Assembly: GCA_022560025.1 (NCBI GenBank)
Contig: JAFISE010000005.1
Coordinates: 248,001-312,000, forward strand
Origin: Stagonosporopsis chrysanthemi
Taxonomy: Eukaryota; Ascomycota; Dothideomycetes; Pleosporales; Didymellaceae
Reading direction: 5' to 3'
Length of the DNA stretch: 64,000 bases
The notes under the pieces were generated by a model that was given only the letters and a program-made list of their open reading frames with translations, was not told where the DNA came from and searched no databases. Below, in pieces: positions 11,312 to 22,411 of the stretch. How positions within the stretch are numbered: position 1 is the first letter of the stretch; every line of letters begins with the position of its first letter. A program made the translations under genes and the position numbers.

Positions 11312-12940
11312 TCACACGTCCTCGATTTTGCGCTCGTTTGATGTTCGCTTACTGACTGGGGAGCCAGTGTAAACCTGACCGTCAGTCTGAGCCCTTACCA
11401 TGGGTGGCCGTTTCATGCCACTTGGCAAGTCAAACGGGCTGGCATGGTGAGACGACCCGAATATGCCTATTTGCTTGATACCGGGCGTAGCCACTGGATT
11501 GGTTGGCTCGCCAGACGGTAATGGTTGTGCGAGTGGATCGTTGAGGAATAGGTTGAGGAATTGTTCAACAAGGTCGCGCATTCGGTCTGGTTGAGCGTGT
11601 AACGGTTTTGTCGTCATGTGTTTCCTCTACGTTATCATTAACAAAGAGCAACGAATAGCAGTAACGGTAGCACAAACCAAGGCCAACGCGGCTCCTTTGT
11701 ACGTCTGATGGTAGATCAGCTTGTATTCCTCATCCTTTGCAACACCCTCTGCTATTGATTCATCATTCGTGAGCTGAAGTTGTTCTGCTCCAGGTGCCAC
11801 TGAGGACCGGTGGGATTTCGTTCTGTTTCGCTGTTGCAACCCGTGCATGCGCATCGCCGCCAGAACGACTTTTGTGAGAGCCTCTTTGTTTCTAGACTCT
11901 GTAGTAGGCTCTTCAGGCTGCGAAGTAATAGTGTCGACTCGTGATAAGTGCGAACGCCTTCCGTGTGCGTCCGCTGCTTCTTTGCGACTGAGTGATTTAT
12001 GGTCAGAGCTGATGCTGGGTGAACGAGAGAGTTGACGCGGGGCTGGCCGAGGCTGGAAGCCATGTGCGGACGACGGTCGAGAATCTGCAGGCCCAAACGC
12101 TCTTGACTCGATCGAATTGGACTTACGGTGAGCATATGGGTGTTGTACATCCGTAGCTCGAGCTGCTGCCCCCGCAATACCTTCTCCGCCCTTGCCTCTA
12201 GCCGTTTTCTTCGCGAGCGTTGCTTCTTCAAACAAATCTCGCTTGCGTTTCGGCGATTTCAGGGCCCTGTGCGAGTCCACTGACGGCGGCAGGTATTGAG
12301 CGTGGATTTCACCGCTTTGATCAATAGTGCTCCACTCCGGCGAAGGGGGTACGGCTGCAGAGACCGCGTTCTGGTACAAGAAGTCGGAAGATAGTGGTAG
12401 TGCGTGCACGCGAAGCTCAGGCAAGAGCCCTGGCCGAGCGTTAGGGGCGTCCTGTGAGGAGGATGGCGTTGGCAAACCTTCGACAGCAGGCGCAGCAGCA
12501 ACCGTTCCGTAGAAAAGAATCTCTGTGACTCTCGGCTTCAGTGCCCCAGACCCGTGATCTTCAACTTGCACTAGAATCCCGGTCGGTGATTGAGCTCTCG
12601 CCAGCATCCACCATTCATGCGAAACATCGCTAGGTGTGGCCGCGGACGGCGCAGGTTGACTCAACAGGACCGACCCGAACCAAGCTTCTGAAGCCTCGCT
12701 AAACGTCCATACATCGTAGCTGGGCCCTGCAGCGAGATATAAGGGTATGTTTGCGGTATCGACGGTCGAGAGGAAGCGTAACGATGCTGCGACTATCACT
12801 GGTGAAGCTGCGACGTTGTGCGCCGAAAAGCCAACATCTACAACAAGCCTTTAGTACGTGAAAGCATCAGGTTCATTGGGATTACCTTTTATTGACCCGC
12901 CATCTGGGAGGAGTATGTCTCCGCTCCAGACATCGGTCAT
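11312..12940 (-). CDS. SLD7: Sld7-like DNA replication initiation / mitochondrial morphogenesis protein
   Basis: In yeast, Sld7 binds Sld3 and helps load Cdc45 at origins; filamentous-fungal homologues are often annotated as mitochondrial morphogenesis protein SLD7. Three exons, 12940-12886, 12837-11678 and 11626-11312, give 509 aa. The N-terminal 120 residues start MTDVWSGDILLPDGGS and resemble the Sld7 N-domain. A long basic, Ser-rich linker contains KSPKRKRD. The C-terminal domain carries the family-like block EEPTTESRNKEAL, then VVLAAMRMHGLQQR, then YHQTYKGAALALRKHM. The last block is only rebuilt by removing a 51-nt intron (11627-11677). Both introns are GT-AG and keep frame. The identification rests on remembered similarity of the C-terminal block. 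Confidence 0.75.
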
Positions 12941-13160
12941 GGTTGCTGTCGTGTCTTCGAGATGTAATGCCTCCAATGACGCGTTGTGGCGCTAGCCACA
13001 CGCGACAGCACGTGAGGTCCCATACACTTTCTTCAGCATCATTCAACTTCCCTACGCACGGGAAGTTCGAAGATGGTTAAGTGGTCAACATCAACATCGA
13101 CGCGGGAATCATAATGAAGTCTATTATCGTATCATGCCTACTGCCAAATCATTTAAGATC

Positions 13161-14781
13161 TTACAACTTCGCCCTGACGGGCACAGGGTTCTTCGCAAGC
13201 CTTTCGACAGGTGCCCTTGCGAACGATGGTCCATCATAGATATTTTGCTCCACCGCCCGTGTGTTGATGTACTGCATGCCAAGCTGGTCCACCCTCTCGA
13301 CGCCAAGGAGGCGCATGCATGTTTCTGTCTCTGCTTTGAGGACTGATTCGTGTCAGTCTCACGTTCTTACAACAGTCATGCAATGACTTACTCTCAAGTA
13401 CTCTCGCGACACCCTCCTTACCGCCAGCACCTAAGCCAAACAGGGCTGCTCGCCCAACACCAACACCTTTCGCACCTAAGCACAGCGCCTTGACGACATC
13501 TGTTCCGCGCTTGATACCTCCATCGACCCAGACCTCGATACGATCAAAGACTTCAGGACAGTATTTCCTGATCTCAAGCAAAGTGTGAACCGCAGGCGGT
13601 GCGGTATCGAGCGCGCGGCCGCCGTGGTTCGACAAGATGATAGCCTTGACTTGCGGCGCGTAGCACGATGCCAGATAAGCATCTTCGTGTGTCTGGATGC
13701 CCTTCAGTACAATGGGTTTGTTTGTATGTTTCGCGAGCCAGGGGAGAGTGGAGCGCCACGTTAGATCTGCTGCGGTGCCCCAGAACAGACTCTGGCCCAC
13801 GCCAGCAAGCTTCGGTGTCTTTGCCTCGGTTGAAGTTTTGCTGACGCTCTGGTCTTCTTGTACAGCCGCCCGGACGGAGAGGTTGGAACCAACATTCTTG
13901 CTGCGCTCATCGTGTTCGCGCTTGCCCGGCACCGGTGCATCGAGTGTCAAGCAGATGAACTTGATGGGATCGAGCTTGTTCATGCGTGCCAGAATCGCCT
14001 CGCTCTTCGCTCGCTCGTTTTGTACGTATAGCTGCCAACCGAAAACTTGTCCTGGTTTTGCATCTGCGACAATCTGTTCTGGAGTCATGGACGCATTTTG
14101 AGAAATGACCTGCATAGCGCCGAACTTTTCACACGCATGCGCAATGCCCCACTCGCCGTCAGGATGTGCAAGGCGTGCCATGGCTGCAGGAGACACATAG
14201 ACAGGTAGCTTGACACTATGACCGAGGAAGGATGTGGATGTGTCGCAGGATGTGCAGTCGACGAAGACGCGTGGGCGGAGGAGTATCTGGCGATATACGG
14301 CGCCGTTGAAGCTCTTGGATGTGAGATCGTCTGAAGCCGAGTAATAGTACGCCCAGCCCTTGTAGGGGATGTTCTTCGTGGCAACCTCCTCAATCTCGTC
14401 AATGTTAAGTATGCTTTCCAAGTCCACAGGCCCCTCGTCTTCGACTTCGCCTGTCTCTATGGGTGTCTTCTCCTCTTTCGGCAGCGAATTGGGATTGATC
14501 TTGCCAAGTTTATCTTCAGGTTTGAGGTTCTCCTCAAGCATACCTGGCGGATGAATAGGGTCGTATTCTTCTGTCGCATCGCTGCCAGCAAGCTGGAGAA
14601 TGACCTTACTGCCACCAGGATGTTCGGGAATAAATCGTGTTACGTCGTAAACGTCACCGTAGAGAATAACCCAACAACTCTCTGTTGTGTTGTGTTTCGC
14701 AACTATGGCCATGTCAGTATGCTTTCAGTATGCTTTGCGAAGCAGTCACAAACCTTCCGCATAATCGAACACCTTAGACAT
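13161..14781 (-). CDS. Flavocytochrome b2-type L-lactate/2-hydroxy-acid dehydrogenase with C-terminal AKL
   Basis: FMN- and haem-containing 2-hydroxy-acid dehydrogenase, most like L-lactate dehydrogenase (cytochrome b2). Three exons, 14781-14754, 14702-13392 and 13342-13161, give 506 aa. An N-terminal cytochrome b5 domain (about 5-80) has the haem motif FIPEHPGG. The FMN alpha-hydroxy-acid dehydrogenase barrel (about 115-480) has YVSPAAMARLAHPDGE, a catalytic-His motif SNHGGRALD and the phosphate-site motif VDGGIKRGTDV. The conserved C-terminal LKAETETCMRLLG block appears only after splicing out 13343-13391. Two features are unusual. The protein begins directly at the b5 domain (MSKVFDYAEVAKHN) without the mitochondrial presequence of yeast Cyb2 (591 aa). 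It also ends VPVRAKL, a canonical peroxisomal PTS1. Substrate could be lactate, glycolate or another 2-hydroxy acid. Confidence 0.92.
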
Positions 14782-15326
14782 GTTGCACGACTTTTGACGT
14801 ATAGTTCATGTGATTATTGAGATACTAAAGGCGAAATCACGTTGTGAAATCTCCAGGTGTTGCAGACAGATCGTGGAAGGGAAGAAGGGAAGAATCACGA
14901 ATAGCGCTCAACAGCCGAGAAACAGACGCCGACATCCTGTACTACGGCCGCTCGCCCCCCGCAAATGCGAATCGAACCGACCCGCAGGAGTTCGGGGTAT
15001 CTGGCGCCTAAGCCAGGCAAGACGGCCCGCCTTTCTCGATGCAGCAGTGCTTTCGGGAGTCAGCCGGAAGTCGCGCACTATGATTGGTGCAAAATCCTTC
15101 GCGAGTCTTGGGTTGTAGCTGTTCTAGCGAGCGAAATATGAAGCAGAGGTTGCGGATGGCATTGACTGAACGATCATTCCTGCATAGTGTCCATGTGGTA
15201 GAGGTAGTTGGCAATGGCTGTGCAGCTTGCTCAAGCACCGGCACAACGCCAAGCCGTGTTCGCATCGAAAGCACCTAGATGCATGTTTGCGACTCGCCAA
15301 GCCAGTGCGTGGAAGACCTGTAAGTT
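14782..15326. other. intergenic with tRNA-promoter-like motifs
   Basis: 545 nt between the b2 dehydrogenase start and the F-box gene stop. The only notable content is an A-box-like TGGCTTAGGCG and a B-box-like GGTTCGATTCG on the minus strand at 15015-14968. They do not fold into a full cloverleaf by eye. Confidence 0.3.
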
Positions 15327-17036
15327 CTACGTAAAGTCGTATACGACCAGTGCCTGGCTTCCTGCCTCATTTTCTCTCAACACGAGCACGTTCTGTTCAT
15401 CAAATCCTACCCAGCCCTGGTTTACGCTAGAGTCGTCGAATTTCTGATCCAGTGCAAACTTTAAGCTATTTCCGTGCTCGATACCCTGATCAGAAGTACC
15501 TCTCAGTATGTTTGTAGCTTTGGATGGCTGTACTCTTACGCTCATTTCGCCATTTCTGAACCGTCGACGATTTGTGACTGAGGTCGTCCCGCCTTCCAAG
15601 TCCCAGACGCGCAATTCATCACCAAGTCTGCTGACAGAAACGGCTTTACCACGCATGCCAACATGCGCACCTGAGATTGAAGATGTGTGACCCCAAAGAC
15701 GACTGCCTGAGCCTATGGATAGGGTTGAGTCGGTCGATTTTACAAGATACAGTGAGAGGGTGTTGTCGGGATGGGCGACGAGAAGATATGGATGAGAGTA
15801 TGACATAGACGTCGGTTGAGAGGTACGTGGTGTGCCTGTCATGGAAGGTTCTCGAGGGGTATCGGGGATAGGGGAACAGGAGCGACTCGCAAGCGATGAG
15901 GCCGACCGATAGGCTGAGAGTGTGAATGAGTGCTCATCGGCTGCAGTAGCTAATCGTGATCCCAGCAGCTCACCCTTGTGGGAAATCTTCAGCTCTTGGA
16001 CGCCAACCGTCCACCCGGAGAGGTACGTGGGTAGTGAATAGGCGATGGCTGCGGTCATACTTGTTGCTGTTGTGCGCAAAGACAAAGATGCTGGAGGCCA
16101 TGCCGTATGGGATCGCAAGGAGTAGAGAAGCCTAGGTGGCGAAAGCAGGGCAGACCCACTCTGCTCTTCAGGGAAGGCGTAAAGAGACAAAAGGTGGTCT
16201 TCAGTCATGGTGATAAGATATGGACACGACATTGCCAGTGCCGAAATCATTCCATTTGACGATGGTGGATGGGTAAAAAGCATGTCAAATCTCCTACTGT
16301 CCCGAGATAGTACAAATATTGAAAACGAGCCATCTTCGAAGCCTAGCACGATTCTTTCGCGCGTATCCTCTTTGTTGTTCGCATCAATCGCCATAGAGAC
16401 AGGGAGTCGTAGACCGGCAGATGCAGTCACACCAAGGGGAATAGACGCAAGCAGCTCGCGCGGGTCCTTCAAAGTCCATGCTCTCAGACCATTTATTGAG
16501 TCCGCTGCGAAGAAAGTACTGTTCGACAACATAGCCAGCAGAGGTGGCTCTGGCGGTCGCTCTGAGACCACAATCTCGCTGACGGCACATTTGCCATGCG
16601 ACCAATTGTGGCGTAAGCGATATTGCTGTTTCCATTTTGTATTTGCGCCGTGTTGTACTAATGCTCCATCATCTAGCCATCTCGACAATCTTGACGAGTA
16701 GAGTAATCGATGGTGTGCGCCGGGGTTCTTGATGCCAGGTATGCGTGATGCGCGTGGGAGGACGAATGTGCGATAGTAGGCTGCTTTCCAGAGCTCAGAG
16801 TCGATTGCGAGGTGGCTGAACTTTTTCGATATTCTGCTATTGTCAACGTGTGCTCTACATATGTGCTTGCTGTAATATATCTACCTTTGGGAAATCAAGA
16901 GTGACGATACGGGCAGGAACGATAGAATGCGTATCAACAGCTCATCACTCAATTTGGACAGTCTGTCGGCGCTGGCGACTCGCCGTACCTTTGCTGGGTG
17001 CTCGACTTCATCGCCCGCTTCATGCGATCGCTTCAT
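15327..17036 (-). CDS. F-box protein with WD-like beta-propeller
   Basis: Probable substrate adaptor of an SCF ubiquitin ligase. Two exons, 17036-16885 and 16833-15327, give 552 aa. The F-box (about residues 27-75) reads LSKLSDELLIRILSFLPVSS, then SQRISKKFSHLAIDSELWK; it straddles the 51-nt intron, so the N-terminal half is easily missed. The rest (about 130-550) has weak propeller repeats, with WD-like turns such as LRVWDLEGG and a GHTSSISGAH segment. A low-complexity Ser/Pro/Thr loop lies at about 385-420. The start ATG at 17036 faces the divergent Sae2 gene across a 204-bp intergenic region. The target is unknown. Confidence 0.82.
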
Positions 17037-17240
17037 AACAAGGTGGTGTACTGTGGAGTTAGAGGCGACCCATGCCTCGGAACGAGTAGAGTGGAGCTAG
17101 CTTATCGATATCGCCACCTGTCCGTGCGACAACGTGACCGCGCGTTATCGCGTTCCTGGATCGCTCCCAGGCAGCATCCTTAGTGGATAGGTCGTCTTTT
17201 CATTTCCTCTTTGTGGCCTGAACATGGAAAATCGTTGAAC
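17037..17240. promoter_or_regulatory. shared divergent promoter, F-box gene and SAE2
   Basis: 204 bp separate the start codons of the minus-strand F-box gene and the plus-strand Sae2 gene, so any promoter elements here serve both. No TATA box is obvious. Confidence 0.5.
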
Positions 17241-19709
17241 ATGTCAGACTTCACGACCTGGGTTGAAAAGAACAAGGGCTTGTGGACGCGCGTTTACGAC
17301 GAAGTGATCGCGCCTGGCTTCGAGAAAGAGTGGAAGAAGCGTACGACTTTCGTCTTGCAACACACGCGTTGCCAGAAGCTAACAACGCGTCAGGAGAAGA
17401 AAAACACCAAGAGGAGTTAAGGAAGAGTAAGTGCGTCGCTTGTGTCTGTCTGCTTGGCTAAACAATCCATCTCAGGAGATGAGAATCAGCAACTTTTGTT
17501 CAATCATATCAACGAACAAATTGTAAAGCATGCACAAGTCGTCGAAGAGAATGAACGGCTGGAAAATGAGCTTCAGCATCGAGCGGAGAGCACGGCACCA
17601 TTGACGAATCTCGAAAATGCAGCTCCTACGCCGACTGATGCCTCCGAAGAGCAACACCAAAATCTCGCCAACAGGTACGACAATCTCAGCAAGAAGTACC
17701 AAGATCTTTCACAGAAAGTCAAATATCTTGAAAGAAAGAACAATGCTGTCATGCAGAAGAACAGAGACATGAAAGACAGCGTTCGAGCATGGCAACAATA
17801 CGCAGATCGCCAGAAGCCACACCACAAGCTCAAAGAAGCAACAAGATCTGAAGAGGGAGCTTCTAAGCTGTTGAATCCTCCCCGGAGTGACGAAATGCCG
17901 CCACACATGCCATCAAGTTCAAGATCTGTTGGCAGCACACCAGCCCTATACCAGCGTGCTCAGCAAGGCTGCGCATTTCCCGCTCCAAGCATTCTGCTTC
18001 CAGGTGCTGAAGCCGGAAACGAAGTAGTGCTACCGGAAGAGAACCCATCGCCCTCCCCAAGCGAAGCAGCCACACCAAAGGGACCTACAGTCGCAAGCTC
18101 CAACGAATGCCCAGTCGGTGCACAAAAACATGTTTCCCAGAGTGCAAGACTAGACAAGAATCGTAGATTCCACGTCGAAGCTAATGGAGCGCCGAGCTCC
18201 AGCCAGACCACTGTGGATGAAGTGCCCGATCAGGTCGACCGACAATGTCAAGCTGTGCATGCGGAAGATGAAGACGATCTGCCGCAAGTCGTGTGGGAAC
18301 GTTCTTTAAAGCGTAAAAGGAGCCAGCAGTCGAAAATGGAGGTGTTTACAGGGCGATATTCGGACGGAACACCTGCAAAGCCTCACCGTGTCAAGGATGA
18401 ACCGCTGGGCAGTCCGCCACCAAATATGCATTTACTCACACGCACCGAAACAATTGACCTTGACGATCCGCTGGGCAACCACTTGAACGCGACTCATTCT
18501 GTGCAGAGAAATCTATCGATGCACTCGAACACCACAGGCGTGATTCGACATCAACGATCTGGCAGCGCTCCGTTCTCACAAAGTACGCATCGAGAAAGTA
18601 CACAACAAGAGCATAGAGTGTCGAAAAGGGTATCTGATCTTCAAACAAGACTGCGAGTTGCTGCTGCAGAGATGCGCGCACTCAGTGAGCCTTCGAATTT
18701 ACGCTACGATGAACAGCTTCTCCAGCAGCTCGATCCCAACACCGTAGCACAGACACCAGAACGCACTCCGAAGAAGCGTATAAAGCAGACCTCAACTCAA
18801 CACGTTAAGCATAGCATTCTTGCCGAGTCAGGCGAGGCGCCCCCGCCGGTGGACGAGCATGAGTTGAGGCTTCCTCCGAGCGCGGCTCGAACACGTTTAC
18901 AGAAGATCCGAGCTTCGAAGGATCCTCAGACACCTGTACATCGATCACAGTATCAACCCATGTCAGGTTCACCGCCTGTGAAACAGGAGCAGATACCTTC
19001 CCCTCTGACCAGCACCTCCCGACTTGCGCAGTCTCTTTCGAGATCGAGTGCATCACAGAAACCGGCATCGAATGCCCGATTCAACCAACAAGCCGACGTT
19101 GTGCCTGATGGCCGACCAATCTGGAGCTTGCGTGCTCCTGAAAAGCGTTCGGCGAAGCACGACCTCAACGCATCGCCGCCTGAACAGTCAAATCTCCGTC
19201 AGAAGCCGGTCCAGGAGTTGAGGGTCCATGATTTCAAGCCCAACCCAGCTTACAACCAGGGTTACAGCTACGCATTCTCCGAAGCAGTCCGCAAACGTGG
19301 TGACCGTATGTGTCTCCCCGGCTGCACTAGCCCTCAGTGCTGTGGGTCCCACTTCCGCAGACTAGCTGAGGCATTGGACCCGCTACCTGCAGCACAAGAA
19401 GAAGCACTGCTAGAGGAGTACCTCGGTGACGCGTATAGCACAGTCATATCATCCCAGATGTCGTCAGATGAACGCGCTGAGCTAGTTTTACAGGCGCGCA
19501 CCAAGAAAATGGCAAAGGACACCGGTAAGCATCGAGAGGCCTATGAGCGACGTCGGACACCGCCAGGCTTCTGGCGTGTTGACTTCCCCACTACTCAAGA
19601 GCAAGAAGACGACAGAGGAAGAGCGAAGGAGCAGGAGATTACAATTGTGCAAGAGCGTTGGCTTGAAGCGCAGAAGAGGGGCGGGAAGTGGATCTTCAAA
19701 GACGAGTGA
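17241..19709 (+). CDS. SAE2: Sae2/CtIP/Ctp1-family DNA end-resection factor
   Basis: Cofactor of the Mre11-Rad50-Nbs1 nuclease that starts 5' resection at double-strand breaks. Three exons, 17241-17340, 17394-17426 and 17476-19709, give 788 aa. The N-terminus (1-130) is predicted coiled coil, fitting the tetramerisation region. It continues smoothly through the 33-nt exon 2 (WKKREEKHQEELRK). The middle 500 residues are disordered, basic and S/P-rich with several SP/TP sites, as expected for a CDK target. The C-terminal SAE2 domain (about 640-788) holds CLPGCTSPQCCGSHFRR and the conserved KHREAYERRRTPPGFW, corresponding to the RHR DNA-binding motif, followed by DFPTTQE. The family match is strong; overall length is typical of filamentous fungi. 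Confidence 0.9.
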
Positions 19710-20063
19710 TCCAACATCTCTCACTCAGTCGAAACTGCAATGGACATCATGTCTAGATTACAATCGCGAAATGCGCGCTGCTACTGGGTGACGAAGGCGT
19801 CAGTTCACGTCGCTCGTGCCGCCACCATCCTGTCACGCGGCTTCCTCCAGCCCCGAGCGTTCACTCTTTCTTAACCAACACCGACCTACCAATCTCACCC
19901 CTTTCCTGATCCGTTTCGACTTCCATCTTTACTGCGACGCGTCAACTCTCATCAATGTCCTGCTGCCGTATCGAGCAAGACAGAAGCCAGTGCTACAGGA
20001 GACCTCGACCAGCCTCGCCCCAACAAATAGCTGCAATTAGACTGTTGTACACGCCAGAATCGC
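19710..20063. other. intergenic, SAE2 3' end and next promoter
   Basis: 354 nt between two plus-strand genes. C- and T-rich tracts at 19840-19960 look like a fungal pyrimidine-rich promoter or 5' UTR of the gene at 20064. No coding region is supported. Confidence 0.4.
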
Positions 20064-20613
20064 AATGAGTGCAACACCGCCGTCTCCATTTGCCAATCAG
20101 CCATTCGATGTTGCAGTCGAGAATACCGAGTCTGCTATTGAAGATTGGCTCAAGGTGCACAAGGTACTTGACGCATCAAAGGTCAATCTTCGCACAAGAC
20201 CCGTTCCTGGGATGTACTGATCACGTCAACAGTATCCGACGTCCAAAACGAGACCTTGGCGCTATGCACGCATCGGTGGCGTCCCGATCACGACGATTAT
20301 CCGCGGTATATGGGCGAGCGCACGAGACGGCATTCGTACGAACCGATACCAGCTTCCTGCACGTTTCTATTCGATCCTGTGGCTCATGCTGTTCGCGTCG
20401 GCTGTTGGTGTGGTTGCGGTCGGGATTCCCGAAGGCATGGAGAATATAATGGATTACCAGAGGTTCAGACTGCGTGAGGACTACGTTGGCCCTGCATGTG
20501 GCGCGCTTCCAGTCAATCGATTCTATCGCATCATGGCAAGGCAGCTCTTCAACAGCCTTCCCTTACTGGTTACGTTGACCATCTTCTTCTTCCCGGCTGT
20601 TGTGAGGCCCTAG
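20064..20613 (+). CDS. uncharacterised two-pass membrane protein, 159 aa
   Basis: Exons 20064-20162 and 20233-20613, split by a 70-nt intron (GTACTT donor, CAACAG acceptor) in phase 0. I do not recognise the family. The N-terminal 33 residues are acidic and soluble. A conserved-looking block follows (TSKTRPWRYARIGGVPI). A first hydrophobic helix lies at about 79-98 (YSILWLMLFASAVGVVAVGI) and a second at the C-terminus, about 137-157 (LPLLVTLTIFFFPAVV). The loop between them holds two Cys-free charged stretches. Start choice: the first in-frame ATG after a long pyrimidine-rich leader. Location (ER, mitochondrial or plasma membrane) cannot be decided. Confidence 0.6.
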
Positions 20614-22411
20614 AACACTTGCCTATGCAACGGAGATGCTTGCGGGCAGCTAGCGGAGGACGAAATGTATGTAGCAAGAAGGGCAAACATTGGTCGGTTG
20701 GTTTAATAGCGCGAATGCACCATAAGCCAGGGCTCCAGTTCTCAAACATCAATGTGTCTGCTTCAGGGCTGTTACTTGCGGGTTAGCCAGTGACATCCAG
20801 CTTCAGCCCTATGCCAAGTGCTCACACAGATCGATCACGTTGCACACAGACATGGTGGTGGTGGTGATGCGACTCTGAGTAGAGAATGTGGGGGAGGTGG
20901 TGTGTCACATGCCACCGTCATGTGTCTTGTCTGCTGATTATTCTGATTGCCTAGGCAGTGTGCAAGGGTGTCATCTGTGCGATACAATCGCCTGGGTCAG
21001 TACAGCGTGGGGAGTAGTCTGGGCAGTACTGTTTGAGATAAGGACGCTGCATATCAAGCTCGAGCGCGGGCGGAGCAGTTGCAGATGATGGTCGCGCTCG
21101 GTGGGCGGCTGTTCGCGGGGCAGGCGCATCGTCGCCCAGCCACAAACACGGCGCTCGAAGGCTGGCGGACCGCGCAGGGCAAGGCGAAGAGGGCCGGCCG
21201 TGTTTACCAGGCGTCGGTGAAGGTGCCCTCAGCGACCATCAGAGGTTGCTTGAGCGGCAGCGGCTTGCAAGTGGAGAAGATGGCATGGGAAGAGGCCGGA
21301 GTGTGATTCGCTGCCTCTTAGCGCGACTCCTCTCGGCATTTTGGTGTGAACTCATAAGACCTCCCGTGACCCAGCACCGTTCATGTGACTTCCACCCTCG
21401 CAGCGCCCTCACGCCCTACAAGCGGCCTTCGCACCCAGCAGAACGCGACTATTACTGTAAGGCACCCTTCTCTGCCGCCTCGATCGCACAGAATTTGCCC
21501 CCGTCTCGTTTTTCTGGTTCTGAGGTTCATGTTGAAGCCTAACACACCTGAACCATACTGACGTTCCAAGCCGCCTCACGTGTGTCCGCGGCGAGCACGA
21601 ACATCAAGACAGCTCTCGTAAGTCCCACATATCTGCGCATCGGTCGCGACGCTGCGTCTGAACGGCGCATCGCGCTGCACAGCCGCACACACGCGCGACA
21701 CGGCATGCGATCCGCCTGCAATGTCTGCGACGCCCGCCGTCGTCCGCAGGCCGTTGTGGCTGCCTCCGCTGCAGCTCGTTACTGAGCGTGTTGTTGCGCC
21801 GCGTCCCGCACTTGCTCGGCGCGGCGCGCGCGTTCACGACGACGAAACGGAGCACAACGGCCTTGTACACTGCGCGACACCCGCACATTCGCACGATACG
21901 ACGGTCCCTTTTGAGAGTGACAGCTTGGTCCCACAGCGACAGGCAATCAGTGCGCCGCATCGGCCGCTTTGCTGGACGCTTGGTTGCACCGCTTTACATA
22001 CTCACCTGCCCGCGCCTATGCTAACGTTTGTCGCTCCCCAGGCCTCTACGTGCACCTCTCCAGCTCGCGATTGCTAGACAGCTGCCCCACACTATAGTGG
22101 CGATTGCAGAGACGTGCAACTGCCCCCTCATTCACCAGCTGCACGCTCAGTCGAGGACTCGCACGCGTATCCCACACTCCACGAGCCTCTTGCTGCACGA
22201 ACGAACAAGCACCCGCGCATTCACCTCACGGACAGCACACAGCTACCGGCGTGACTCTGCGGTTCTACATCCACGGCAGCCCTCCCGCCGTCGGTTGCAT
22301 TCGTGTGCCCCTCTACCCACGCAGTCAGCATAGACGAGCTTAAGCTGCCTCCTCGCCCCTGCAGACTGCTTGACGCCGTCCACCACTACCTCTACATTGA
22401 CAGTTTTCACC
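20614..22411. promoter_or_regulatory. long upstream region of CBF1, no supported gene
   Basis: 1.8 kb without a supported gene. It contains a short GGT repeat at 20853-20866, a CACGTG E-box at 21577-21582, and C-rich sequence from 21900 to 22400 that is probably the CBF1 promoter and leader. Open frames of 100-120 codons on both strands at 21600-22080 have no motif. Confidence 0.4.
21577..21582. promoter_or_regulatory. CACGTG E-box upstream of CBF1
   Basis: Palindromic CACGTG within CTCACGTGTG, 830 nt upstream of the CBF1 start codon. This is the core binding site of Cbf1 itself, so autoregulation is possible. Other CACGTG copies occur in the window, so this one alone is weak evidence. Confidence 0.3.
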
